Below, piece after piece: positions 9,495 through 19,849 of a DNA stretch of 64,000 nucleotides (the first letter of the stretch is position 1; each line of letters begins with the position of its first letter). Made by a program: the position numbers and the translations under genes. The stretch lies in the NCBI GenBank assembly GCA_002110485.1, contig MOWL01000006.1, positions 248,001 through 312,000 of the forward strand, read 5' to 3'. The DNA is from Emergomyces orientalis. Its lineage: Eukaryota > Ascomycota > Eurotiomycetes > Onygenales > Ajellomycetaceae. The notes beneath the pieces are model-generated. The model saw nothing but the letters and a program-made list of their open reading frames with translations. It was not told the origin of the DNA and made no database searches.

Positions 9495-10964
9495 ATGGCC
9501 CCTCCATCCACACTCTTTGTCATTGGGGTCAAGGGCAAGAAATTTGACTCCAAGAAAGAAATACTTGAAAAGAAAAAGGGAATACTTGAAGGGCAGAGAG
9601 ACCAACTCCAGGCGAAGGAGGACAAAAATGCAGAATTGAAGACAACAGAAGACGAGATCAATCAGATCGACGCGGAAATCAAGAAGTTGGACAATGATCG
9701 CCTCGAAGAACTAGAGAAATATATCGAACCTCTCATCAAAAGCGATGATGTCTTTACTGAAATACAGCTTGGAGGCAACTCATACAGCCCCGATGCATGC
9801 AGGAAATTAGGCCTGCTTCTGCGCAAACAGAAAAACCTACGAACCATCAGGCTCGACGATCTTTTCACCGGTCGTCTACTTAACGAGATACCCACTGCGC
9901 TCTACTCCCTCCTCAGGCCCCTCCTTGACGTCCACACCCTACAAACCATCGATCTCAGCGACAATGCATTCGGAGTTAATACCAAAGACCCCCTCGTCGA
10001 ATTTCTGAGAGCACACCTTCCCCTCCGCCACTTGATCTTGAACAACAACGGCCTTGGCCCAGAGGCAGGCACCTTTATCGCAAATGCTCTAACGGAACTC
10101 AGCGAGAGTAAAATCAAGGCGCGATCCAACCCTGAAATCAAATATGAAATTCCACCCCTCGAGACTATAGTTTGCGGCCGGAATAGACTCGAGGCTGGAA
10201 GCATGGATGCATGGGCACGAGCTATTAAGGCAAACGGGAAAGGCTTGCGCACAATTAGGATGAAGCAGAACGGCATTTACCCCAAAGGTGTCGTAAAACT
10301 GCTGAGCACGGGCATTTGTCACGCACCGGAGTTAGAAGTCTTCGACTTGGAGGATAATACATATGGGAAGGATGGATCTGCTGCTCTAGCGGCGGCATTG
10401 TCGGGGTTGCCATCCCTTCGTGAACTGGGAGTTGATGATTGCGCTCTGACCGCCAAGGGCTGGCTCCTGGTTGCTAAGGCGCTCTCTGCTGGCGGGAACA
10501 AGAAACTTGAGATTCTTAAGCTGAAAGGCAACGAAATAAATGGCAAGGGAGTGGGCGCCTTGGTCCATGTTGCTAAAACAGGCCTTCCCGCGCTTAAGAA
10601 GGTCCTACTAAACGCGAATGCTTTCGATGAAGATAATGAGAATACCATGAGGTTGCAGGAGCTGCTGAAGAGGCGTAAGGAACGACTCGGTAAAGATGAC
10701 CAGGATGATGCGTGGGGTCTGGATGAACTTGATGAGCTAGAAGGGGAGGAGGAGGAGGAGGAGGAGGAAGAGGAAGAGGAAGGGGAAGAGGCGGAATGGG
10801 AATGGGAAAGCGTAGCATCTGAGGCTGAGGCTGAGATCGACGTTCAGGCAAAGGCCGAAAAGATACTCAAGGAAGCTGACCAGGCCGAAAATCAGCCGGT
10901 AGCTCAAGACGTGGATAAAGCCGTAGATGAACTAGGTGAGAAGTTGAAATCAACAACAATATAG
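9495..10964 (+). CDS. RNA1: Ran GTPase-activating protein (Rna1/RanGAP)
   Basis: A single-exon frame of 489 residues starting at an ATG in good context (CGCCATGG). The leucine-rich-repeat body runs from about residue 85 to 390 and shows the family blocks FTEIQLGGN, FTGRLLNEIP (Arg127 matches the conserved RanGAP loop arginine), DLSDNAFG, LNNNGLGPEAG, CGRNRLEAGSM, MKQNGIYPKG, LEDNTYGKDG and LRELGVDDC. An acidic Glu-rich tail (about 405-435) follows, as in yeast and Schizosaccharomyces Rna1. The protein activates GTP hydrolysis by Ran in the cytoplasm and so sets the direction of nuclear transport. Oddity: residues about 18-72 are a highly charged Lys/Glu helix inserted between the first beta segment and the YIEPL block, making the protein about 100 residues longer than the fission yeast one; no donor site begins this stretch, so it is not a missed intron. 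Confidence 0.95.
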   Translation: MAPPSTLFVIGVKGKKFDSKKEILEKKKGILEGQRDQLQAKEDKNAELKTTEDEINQIDAEIKKLDNDRLEELEKYIEPLIKSDDVFTEIQLGGNSYSPDACRKLGLLLRKQKNLRTIRLDDLFTGRLLNEIPTALYSLLRPLLDVHTLQTIDLSDNAFGVNTKDPLVEFLRAHLPLRHLILNNNGLGPEAGTFIANALTELSESKIKARSNPEIKYEIPPLETIVCGRNRLEAGSMDAWARAIKANGKGLRTIRMKQNGIYPKGVVKLLSTGICHAPELEVFDLEDNTYGKDGSAALAAALSGLPSLRELGVDDCALTAKGWLLVAKALSAGGNKKLEILKLKGNEINGKGVGALVHVAKTGLPALKKVLLNANAFDEDNENTMRLQELLKRRKERLGKDDQDDAWGLDELDELEGEEEEEEEEEEEEGEEAEWEWESVASEAEAEIDVQAKAEKILKEADQAENQPVAQDVDKAVDELGEKLKSTTI

Positions 10965-12330
10965 TTCCCTATTTAAATGTTTACTGCAAACGGTGGTTAG
11001 CAGTGTTGGAGCCGCCCGATTATCCTATTACTACCACTTTTTTGTCACACGCAAGTCATGCTCTTTTTTCGTCTTGCTTTTTACTTTCACCTTTTTGCAG
11101 TTGGTTTGAAAATCCCAAACTTGAAGAGGCCGTGAGGACATCTTCCATGACGTCTTATTTTCGAGTTGAACGGGAGTTTTCCAAGGATAGTCCTGGTGTT
11201 TTCCATTCAATATTTCCTTACTCCCTTTTAGCAATGATTCCCGACGTTTGACTTTAACAGAGATAGAATTAGAAGCAAGTGATGAATTACCCCGATTTAG
11301 CGGACACAGGTCGGGTTAAATACTAAATTCAGTAACTTCCTTTCGTTGCTACACCACCAGCCCTGGCTAGCTCCAGTTTGGCTGAAATAAGCTTAATTAT
11401 TTCTTTAAACCAGTGGAACCAGGAGCTTTAAATGTTACCCTACCCCGTAGAATTCCCCTCGCTAAATAACATTTATTCCTCAAAAATAATGAAAGGGCGA
11501 AAAGTTATCACTACAACTGAGAAAAAGCAAAGAAAGTGGCTCGGTCATCATTGTTTTAACTCCTTCGTCCTTGTTTCTTCTCAGGAACAGGGATGTTTTT
11601 CCTTGCCGGAACTTCCGGTTTTGTGCGTCAAAAATCACCAACGTCCGCTGCCCTTTGACCACTACATGCATAGGCATTTGTGGACATGAAGTGTTTCATG
11701 TTGATTCTGACACTCTCAGTCTGGAGTTTTTTTAAATTGTTTTCCACTGTTTTATGCATGTGATGATGCATGGGTCTTTCTGATCTCTTCTTCCCTCCTG
11801 TTACAGAGCAGTACATGCAGCAACACGGCTACCTAGGTACCTAGGTCCTGTGTGGAGAATGCAGTGGCAAATTTTATCCACCCTCGTATCATACATGCTT
11901 GTTTTGAATCATTGACATCTGGCATTGTCAGCATTCGTTCTGCTCTTTTGGAATTTTCGAATTGGAAGAGAAAGCAGAAGGCCCCTGATCGAAGTGTTTT
12001 TGGCTTGATTGCTGCAGTTGGCCTGGAGTCATTGCCATTGTCACCGCCATCTGACCTGATACCTAAGTGGCCAAATTTTCTTAAGTTAAAATATCTACTA
12101 TATCTCTCTATATCATTTTCCTTATTATTTGTCCATAATTTCCATCTTTGATGCCCCCCCAGCTTATCGTGTAGCTGATTCCCTGATTCCCCTTTTTGGA
12201 ATTTGCATATCAACCTCACAACCATCCCAGAACTATATCCAATCATTGCGCGTTCAGCTGTTCTTAATAATTACCGAGGAATAGGAGCGAGGAGTCTTTG
12301 CGACACTGTCGCAGATCAGCTCCGAAAGAC
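10965..12330. other. Intergenic
   Basis: No gene seen in about 1.4 kb. It contains a perfect 16-bp palindrome of two overlapping ACCTAGGT units at 11831-11846, and otherwise AT-rich sequence with short random frames. Confidence 0.5.
11831..11846. repeat. 16-bp perfect palindrome ACCTAGGTACCTAGGT
   Basis: Two overlapping ACCTAGGT units form a self-complementary 16-mer. The same 8-mer recurs at 16198-16205, 16257-16264 and 43455-43462, all outside coding sequence. Confidence 0.9.
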
Positions 12331-13698
12331 ATGGCCAACCCGCTGTTGTACTCTATTGCCTCTACTCCCGAGGCACCGAGAGCGCTCAGGCAAATAGGAA
12401 TCAACTTGTGCTTCTGCATTGCCTCATTACTAGTGCCTACTTTACTGCTTTATGCCTCGCTGTATGCGTTCGCTAAGCGTGAAACTAGGAAATTCGAGGT
12501 CCTGAGCTTGTTAGCGAGTATTGGTTTCGTTGGAAGTAGCTGCTTGGTGGTGTTGGAGTGCAATATGGTTCGGAGCTTGCAGCTATTTGCCGGTAAGGAG
12601 ATTAATCTCTTCCTCTTTTATTATTTTTTGTGATTTTGGTTTTCGATTTATGTGTTCATTTTTTCCCGCTTGGTTGCGGACCGTCAGATACCACGCCAAT
12701 GTCGCTATTTGCACAATCCAGGGGGATATTTGAAATATTGATATCCTTATTAAATGGGGGTTTATTGTTTGCCAGCACAATATCGATGCATTAGAGATGT
12801 GCACCATCAAAAGCGAACATTTCCTGACCTCAATATAGTTGCTATCGGTGTGATGAAGGCGCTGGACTTATTCGCGCGACGCCATAACCCGCCGCAGTAT
12901 GCGCACGATCCAATACCATCATACGGCTTGCTTGCTCTTCTCTATCTGACGGAGTTGCGGTACGAATCTTTCACGCCAAACACCACACGGCTCGGTCCCG
13001 CACCAGCACCCGGCCCCCAAATGGGGAAAAACGAAAATAGTAACCGCAACGGGCGGGGAAACCCTAAATCCAAACGTTGGAAACCTCACTTTTCCGAACC
13101 GGTTAATCTTGTCCTTCACGCGTTACTCTTTGCCATTCTACAAACGCTATTTCCACAATCGAACCCTACAGTCGTTGCATTGGAAGTTCTACTAGCAATA
13201 TATGTACTTTGGGAGTCCCTTCAGCTCGTACTCCGTTACCGTACTAGCCCCCCGTTGTTTGGGCCTCTTTATATGGCAACTTCCCTGAGCACATTTTGGA
13301 GTGAAACATGGCACAGTGCCTTCGCCAGTCCCTGTCGTTCGCTCGCATATGAGCCGATACGATATAATCTACCAGAGCGGTACGGTGTGCCAGTTTCGAT
13401 AGCCAGGGCACTTGGCGTAATCGCATCGTTTGGGCTGATGGGTTTTTTTCACGTGTATGGTCTAAAACCACTATTGCCCTTCGATGCTCTCGCTCGGATC
13501 TATGCGTTCTTTCTTCTTAATGGTGTTGGGGCTGTCATTGAAGATGCGATCTGGGGCAGGGAGACGCATTGGGGCAAGACGATTCTTGCCTGGGTGTTTG
13601 AGTTAGCTATTGCTAGTTGGACGGTAGAGGGGCTGTCGGTGCCACAAGGGTTAAAGAATGTTCAATGGGCGAGTATTTGTGACGTTGGGGAAGTGTGA
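12331..13698 (+). CDS. Wax-synthase-like MBOAT acyltransferase
   Basis: Likely exons 12331-12592, 12688-12759 and 12839-13698 (about 397 residues). Intron 1 (GTAAGG...CGTCAG) is clear. Intron 2 uses an uncommon GTTTAT donor with branch CTGAC and acceptor ATATAG; it is needed to pass an in-frame TAG at 12792 and is the weakest part of the model. The protein is hydrophobic throughout, with membrane segments near the start (LCFCIASLLVPTLLLYASLY) and across the C-terminal half. The block FWSETWHSAFASP, the GVMKALDLFARRHNPP block and the late HVYG histidine are those of the fungal wax synthase-like membrane-bound O-acyltransferase family. It probably transfers an acyl group to a lipid or secondary-metabolite alcohol in the ER membrane; substrate unknown. 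Confidence 0.8.
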
Positions 13699-14390
13699 GG
13701 TTCGAATTTTTTGATGGCTGGGTGTCATATATTTCAGGGTATTTCGCTCTATTCATGACCCTGCCTACTAGGTATTGGCGGGGTTTCTTCCGCTTCTGTT
13801 TTTAGATGTTAAATCGAAAGATATTAGACGGAGATGATAAAACTAAAGTACTGTACAAGGTGACAATTAGCGTTATCTTTCCAAATTGAATGCAGAATAC
13901 TGTGTAAATGAGCCATCAGAGCTTGCCGTTATCTCAGCTAACACAGACCTTCCAAGCTTGGTGAAAGCGGCACCAATAACGTAGTATTTCACGATGAACT
14001 CGCCGATTTTGTACCACTACGCCAATTTAGTATGAGGCGTTACCTTGATGTGTTTGTCTTGTTTGCTTCAGAGGTAACTTCCCTCCCATACCAAATTATT
14101 AGTGCGGTGGTACAAAATGAACCAAGTATGTGGTGTGAACGAGAAAGTGGTTGAAGTCCAATATGTAGACATACATAGATGGCTCAGCTGTAGGTCAACG
14201 CATCGTTAAACTGCAATATTCATGTTGAGGAAGCATTCTCAACCAGCACACAAAAACAATCATCTGCCATCACTAGTAGGTCTAACAAACTGACCTTCCT
14301 GCTTTCGCCTGGAGCAGCTCTCTTACTGTGTTATGTCTGTGATCTGTGTGCTCATTACTAGCACCTTTTTTATGTCCGCGTCTACAAATT
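13699..14390. other. Intergenic
   Basis: About 700 bases without a credible gene. It separates the MBOAT gene from the PD-(D/E)XK-like gene and should hold the 3' UTR of the first and the promoter of the second. Confidence 0.5.
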
Positions 14391-14423
14391 ATGATAAATT
14401 TTTGCGGGCATAAAGAGCTCAAA

Positions 14424-15661
14424 ATGTATTCAACACGCATTTTGAAAACTCAAAGACCCTCAACGCGTCTTCTTTCCCTTATGACTGGTGCCCATCGCCT
14501 TGGTCGAAGGCCAATCCACTCGTCGCTGCATGGCTTTTGCCGCGATACTGGTGATGATGAGGAGTTTTCTTCCCTCAGTGAAGAACAACTGAAGCAGGTT
14601 TATGCTGGCGTATATCCCACTGATTTTCCACGAGAAGCTATTCGTTTAAAAACTACACTACAGGAGCATTCGCTTTTATCGGACAAATTCAACAGCTCAG
14701 AGTATGTCTTTCAGGAAGCGTGTCCTTGCTGTGCTGCCCCTCATGCTGATATTCATCTTTATTAGATCCGATAAAGGCAAAATTAAGCGCCTTCGTTTCA
14801 ACCGAGAACTGTCAGCTACATCCATACTCTACAGACCAACTCCTGTCCCTGAGGGGCTTGTCAGTGTAACAAGGAATGAGCTCATGACTCACTTTATCTC
14901 GAAATATGTAAAGATGCCGTTCAAAATGATCTCAAATTTAACATTCCACATCGGTCCTGATGACAGCAATACCATCCGCTTCATTCCCGATCTTGCAATC
15001 AGTTCCGCCTCGCAGCGACCATTCCTCGTCCTTGAAGTTGGTTTCAGTGAAAATTACGATGATTTGCTTGAAACTGCCAAGACGGTACTCTCCGAATCGC
15101 CCACAGCAAAGTACTCCATCATAATAAAGATCCTGGAGAAGCCTCTCTTTCGACCTCCAGTTAAACTCTCTGACTACCTCTCTAAGCCTCGCTCTGAGAT
15201 TCCTATCCCATCAAAACCGGCAATTGAGGACTGCCATCCATCCGATACGGACCCAGAGGGGCCGATGATGGTAAATGGCTTGAGATGGATGGGTAAGCTA
15301 TCCGCTTTCTGGGAAATTTGGGGTAAGGATGCCTCAGGTAACCCGGTCATCAACGGGGAGAGAGTGGTAGGTAACCCGCCGTTAAGATGAGAAGAAAAAT
15401 ATACTACTAGGCGTAGCTAATTCGCAATTATTACAATTATAGTGGTTCTATGGTCCTAATGCTCGTTCTGATACCCTCAAACTCGACCTCACGGAACTCG
15501 GTGAAAACTGTACAGAAATCGCTATTACAAGCTCCGATTTGGCCCAAGCGATACGTGAATCGCGTGCCGACCTGGCGGTTGACCGTTGTTATGATTTTCT
15601 CAAACGTTGGTCCAAAAAATATATATATATATATAAAAAATACAATAAACTAAATAAATAA
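14424..15661 (+). CDS. Uncharacterised fungal protein with a PD-(D/E)XK nuclease-like core
   Basis: Reconstructed from three exons: 14424-14701, 14766-15366, 15443-15661 (365 residues). Intron 1 is canonical (GTATGT, branch GCTGAT, TTATTAG); intron 2 is GTAGGT...TTATAG. The N-terminus is Arg/Ser-rich without acidic residues (a possible mitochondrial presequence), followed by SEEQLKQVYAGVYP. The core reads IPDLAIS (Asp168), then FLVLEVGFSENYDDL (Glu183) and YSIIIKI, with predicted strand-helix-strand order like the D...ExG/K centre of restriction-endonuclease-fold proteins. The third exon YGPNARSDTLKLDLTEL...DFLKRW looks like the family end, but the last about 15 codons run into an AT dinucleotide repeat. 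An upstream in-frame ATG at 14391 is the alternative start. The fold call is from motif spacing only; function is not known. Confidence 0.65.
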
Positions 15662-16870
15662 ATATACTTAACATACATTCAGAATTCATGGTGGAAACTT
15701 CTGAATATTTTCTTTTCTGTCTATTGTGTATAAGCTCAGACTGTATTAATGAAATTTTGCATTGTAAAGTTATGTAGACCTCATTTCACACATCACTTTT
15801 TTATATAGATTTAAATGCTAAGTGCTGTATACACAAGAAGGTATTTTAAATAGAAAAGACTGTCTGGTTCTCTGCTGCTATTTAACAATGAAGAATAATA
15901 AATACATACGCACACAGTATTGTATTTAATAGATGTGAACAGTAGACATTAGGGTAGCTGTTTAATACTTAGAATATGATAGCTAAAATAAAGGTAAAAT
16001 ATGTAAATTTAAATATAATATAATGTGTACGGAGTAGTTGAGAAAGCTATTCAAAAAGAAAAGAAAAGAACCTCTCCTTCTTTAGTGGCAAGAAATCCTG
16101 GAAGCATATAGACCTTCTCCCTCATTCTCACCCCATTTCCCACTTTCAAGAATTGATTTATTAGTGTATGACTACTTCATCTTTGTTAGTAGCTCATACC
16201 TAGGTATCCCGTAGGCACTAGTTCTATTTTGGCAAGATTTTGTGATCGTGGACCCGACCTAGGTAGCTGTAGTCCTGTGCTGAACCTCGGTTGGCCCCCA
16301 TGCCAAGTCCCTTGCCTTGCGCAGATCTTAAGCTTATTTCGACTTCCACATTCTCAGACGCGACTAACATCACCAATGTTCCCGAACCTCTTGCTCCACA
16401 CGACCCACACGCAAAAGGGATATATATATATATTGAAGTTCTTCCGCCATAGCCAAAGATGCTGGCGATTTATTCAGATTCCAGGTATGAGTAGCTATAG
16501 AATAAAATGCCACCTTGAATTTACCGTGGTAACCTTAAGACTTCTGCCGCCTCCCTAGCAGGTGCGGATTGTGACGCCCAGTCTCCACTGATAAAGTTGC
16601 GGGAGAAAGAAAAATATCAATTAATTTGCCAAGTTTCTCCATTTCAGTCCTCAACTAACTAAACTCGATAAGCTCACGCTCTCCTTCGATTCTCTTCCTC
16701 CCCTCCTAACGCTAAGCCATTTAGTCCTTCGCAACAATCGGGGAAACCGCCCGTTGGCTGCGTTATCTCTGGGCGCTCTGTCAGATAATAATTGTTAGCC
16801 ATCCTTACCGCCTTCCAAACGTTCTACAAGCAGGAAAGGTTTTCGAAAGTAAAAGCCTTGACACACCGTC
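15662..16870. other. AT-rich intergenic stretch
   Basis: Very AT-rich between 15,600 and 16,060, with short AT repeats and no frame of interest. It holds TACGGAGTA at 16028-16036 and ACCTAGGT at 16198-16205 and 16257-16264. The 109-codon frame at 16229-16558 has no recognisable features. Confidence 0.5.
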
Positions 16871-17110
16871 TCAAAATGGGCAAGGGTTATTGTTCCTTTC
16901 GCAATCCGTGCGCTTTCCATAGTCCTGGCAGCCACCCCTCTCATTGCATTCGTACACGTGGTCATACACAAAATCGGGGGTAACGAGAACTGCGGAGCAG
17001 TGACCGCAGTATTGGCCCTGCCTGGTACCAACGCGACATTGGCAGGCGTTCACGCCAGCAGTGGCCAGTAAAAGACCAGAAACAAGGATGTTGACAATGC
17101 TGAACTTCAT
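16871..17110 (-). CDS. Small secreted cysteine-rich protein
   Basis: A 79-codon single-exon frame. I start it at MKFSIVN; the open frame extends 14 codons upstream but those lie before the signal sequence. Residues 1-20 form a clear signal peptide (Lys, then a hydrophobic core ILVSGLLLATAG, and a small-residue VNA cleavage site). The mature peptide of about 58 residues has eight cysteines, in the order CQC, YC, GHC, YEC, GGC, TDC and PC, enough for four disulphides, and ends NPCPF. Secretion and disulphide bonding are inferred. I recognise no named family; such proteins in fungi include effectors, antimicrobial peptides and cell-surface proteins, and nothing here tells which. It is isolated, with about 2.7 kb of empty sequence on the side away from the PD-(D/E)XK-like gene. 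Confidence 0.7.
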   Translation of the reverse strand: MKFSIVNILVSGLLLATAGVNACQCRVGTRQGQYCGHCSAVLVTPDFVYDHVYECNERGGCQDYGKRTDCERNNNPCPF

Positions 17111-19849
17111 GGTTGGAGTTTGGTTTGGGTATGGGAAGGGAGCTGATTGCAAACAAAGACTATCTTTTATCGCTTCTTGGAGGATTATGGGTTGGATCGT
17201 TGTTCAATTTGGGAGATTTCTTATGACCTTTTTCCGGGGAGGGAGGGGTTTATGTAGGCTTTCCAGATGGCCCAATTTTCCTTTCTCCTTTTCTTCCTAT
17301 TCCTCTTCTGGGATCGTATTCGGGGGAAATATCTAGAAAAAGAAAAATAGAGCTAATCATACATAATACGAAGCTATCACCGTCGGGCAGCTTTAGCTCG
17401 ACGCAGCTTGTGGTTACAACAAAGTCTCGTTATTCATACTGCTTGACCCGCCAATTGACCCAATGGCATTGTGACGAGTGGTGCCGACGCAGAACCCGAG
17501 ATCGATGAGTTACAATACAACGGAAATTTGTGACGACACGTTGCCCATTAAAATGCCCCAGTACGTCGTTTTTGGTACATATATTATTTAGGGTAGGGTC
17601 GATGGTAACCATTCATTGGCAGCGATTAACTACTCAATTGGGGAGAAATACATTTTATCAGACGATGAAATGGATCTTAAAATTTGATAGGATATACCTC
17701 ATGGCCAAATGCTATCTCCACCAGTCTGCCTTGCCATGACAAGACAGAGCTGGGAGAAGCGGCCGAAAGGAAAGCAGAAGCAATTGGTTTCCAGAATTCG
17801 ATTTATGTGTCCCACCAACCTCTCTGACAGATTCAAGATCATGTGTGGGAGTCACTCCCCCCCAACTTCTGACAATCTCCATCAGACCGAGAATCTTTAA
17901 ATGCCTATAACTTTGCAAAAGTCAGCAGTATTCCAAAATATCACTCTACGTTGACCTCTGTAAACCCCCTGCCCAGCAATGTTCTTCTCATGGAGCTTAA
18001 AATCCATGCCTTTTATTCGTCGATGCGCCTCACCCAGACCCCGATTATGAAAAGCTTGACTTGTTCGAGTCTCAAATTTAGGGGGACAATCCACCCTTAC
18101 TCAACTAGGGTAAAAGCTGTAAAAGTTCCCCGCTGCGCTGGCTCATCAGCCTCACCAGATCAAACCTAAAATGATCAGCGAGGGATACTTAGGTCCGGAT
18201 CTGCAAGGCTACTTGGCTAGGCCTTTTCTTTCTTTTTCTCCTTTACTTTATGTCGTTCCGAATGGTTTTATCAGAGCGCATCCAGGAAGGCCCTTGGGAG
18301 AAATACAAACGCAAAATACGATTCAACTTCTCCAGCATATCCGTCTGGCGTCGATTCATTCGTTTCCAGTGTTAAAGATATACGAACCTAAGGTTGTACG
18401 TGGACAAAGCAAAGGTGTGTCCTAGACACATCTGAAATTGAACCCCCAGAGTGCCTGTCTGACCTGCCCAATAATCGCCTGAGCTTTGAAAGAAATACCT
18501 GGCAGCTATCAGCCGCATTGTCGATCATAGCAGGCAAGCAACGCCTCTGTGAGTCACGAGTGGACTGTACATCACCATCACTACTAGTATATCTTTTCCT
18601 CATTTTTACCTTCAAAGTCTCTCCTCACTGGATCGATTCAAAGGTTGACTGGCATTCCACGGATAGCAACAAGCCCTGGGGCGAGTTTGAGTATCCTTCA
18701 GTTCTCATGTATCTTTCACCTTTTATTGAGAAGGTCAATGTAAATCGAGCCCCTATCTAAGAAATTGGAATATCTTTTCGAAATGAGTAACACTTGTCTG
18801 CTTAATTCAGAATTTTATACGGAATGTTCAACCTAAATTTGGACACGATTAATAGCCATCTTAGTTATAGGTCGCCGCTGGGGAAGTTCATTTTCAAAAA
18901 TATAAACGCCAAATCCTCAACATCAAACTACAGCATCAAGAATCGATGGTATCTAACAGAAATTTCAGATTGGTATGCCGGAAGACTTAATTGCTGACTT
19001 TTGGACTTTTGAACCAAGCCGGGTCAACAGCGCGTATATCTGAGACAACCCCAATGATGAGGGTTATCTAATTGTGAGGGCTTTCGGCCTGACAAATCTG
19101 AAGCCAATAATATGCCAAACTCCGCACACCGGATACGGGAGATCCGGGAGCCGTCTTTGAATCAGAAGGTAAATATTATGGGAGCAGCTGGACAGGCGGG
19201 TATTTGAGGTTTATAAACCTGAAGGTTTGGATAAAATCCTAGGAGTGATGAAGCAAAAGGGGGAGAAAGTGCTGAAAGTCCGGGAGGCTACAGCTATAAC
19301 TAGAGGTTATGTGAGTGATTGAGGAATTTAGAACTACCCCTTTTAGGCCTAAATGCACACGGAAAACCTCAACCTCACAATTTCCTCTGGTATTTTGATT
19401 TAATTCTCCTATCTGTTCGACTCCGATCGCATAAGCCGCTGGATATTGAATCACATCTTGTAACAAAAGTGTGAACCTAAAGAAAATAAGCATTTTTAAT
19501 ACCACAGGAAATGGTCTACCCCATTTTTGTGGAACGTATTTGGCCTGAAGGTCGACTTTGCCATCGAGGCAGGCAGTAAAATGTCAACCATCCTAAAAAT
19601 CAATAAATTTTTTTCAAATTGGATTTCTAATGCAAGGCCGAATTAAAGGAATTCATTTTCCACTCGACGTGATTATTTTGCCAATATGTATATTATATAC
19701 ACTACACCTCTTTATCACGATCATGCAGATCGAATCAGGAAGGAATCAAACAGCTCATTATGAAAGGAAAAGAAGAAGAAGAAAAGGGGGAATCAAAATT
19801 AAAATAAAACCAAGGCGCTCTAAACCACCTCTTTCAAATCCAGTCACGT
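17111..19849. other. Long intergenic stretch
   Basis: About 2.7 kb between the secreted peptide promoter and the COG6 3' end. Only short, non-overlapping frames under 95 codons occur, without signal, domain or splice-supported extension. No repeat family or tRNA was recognised. Confidence 0.5.
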
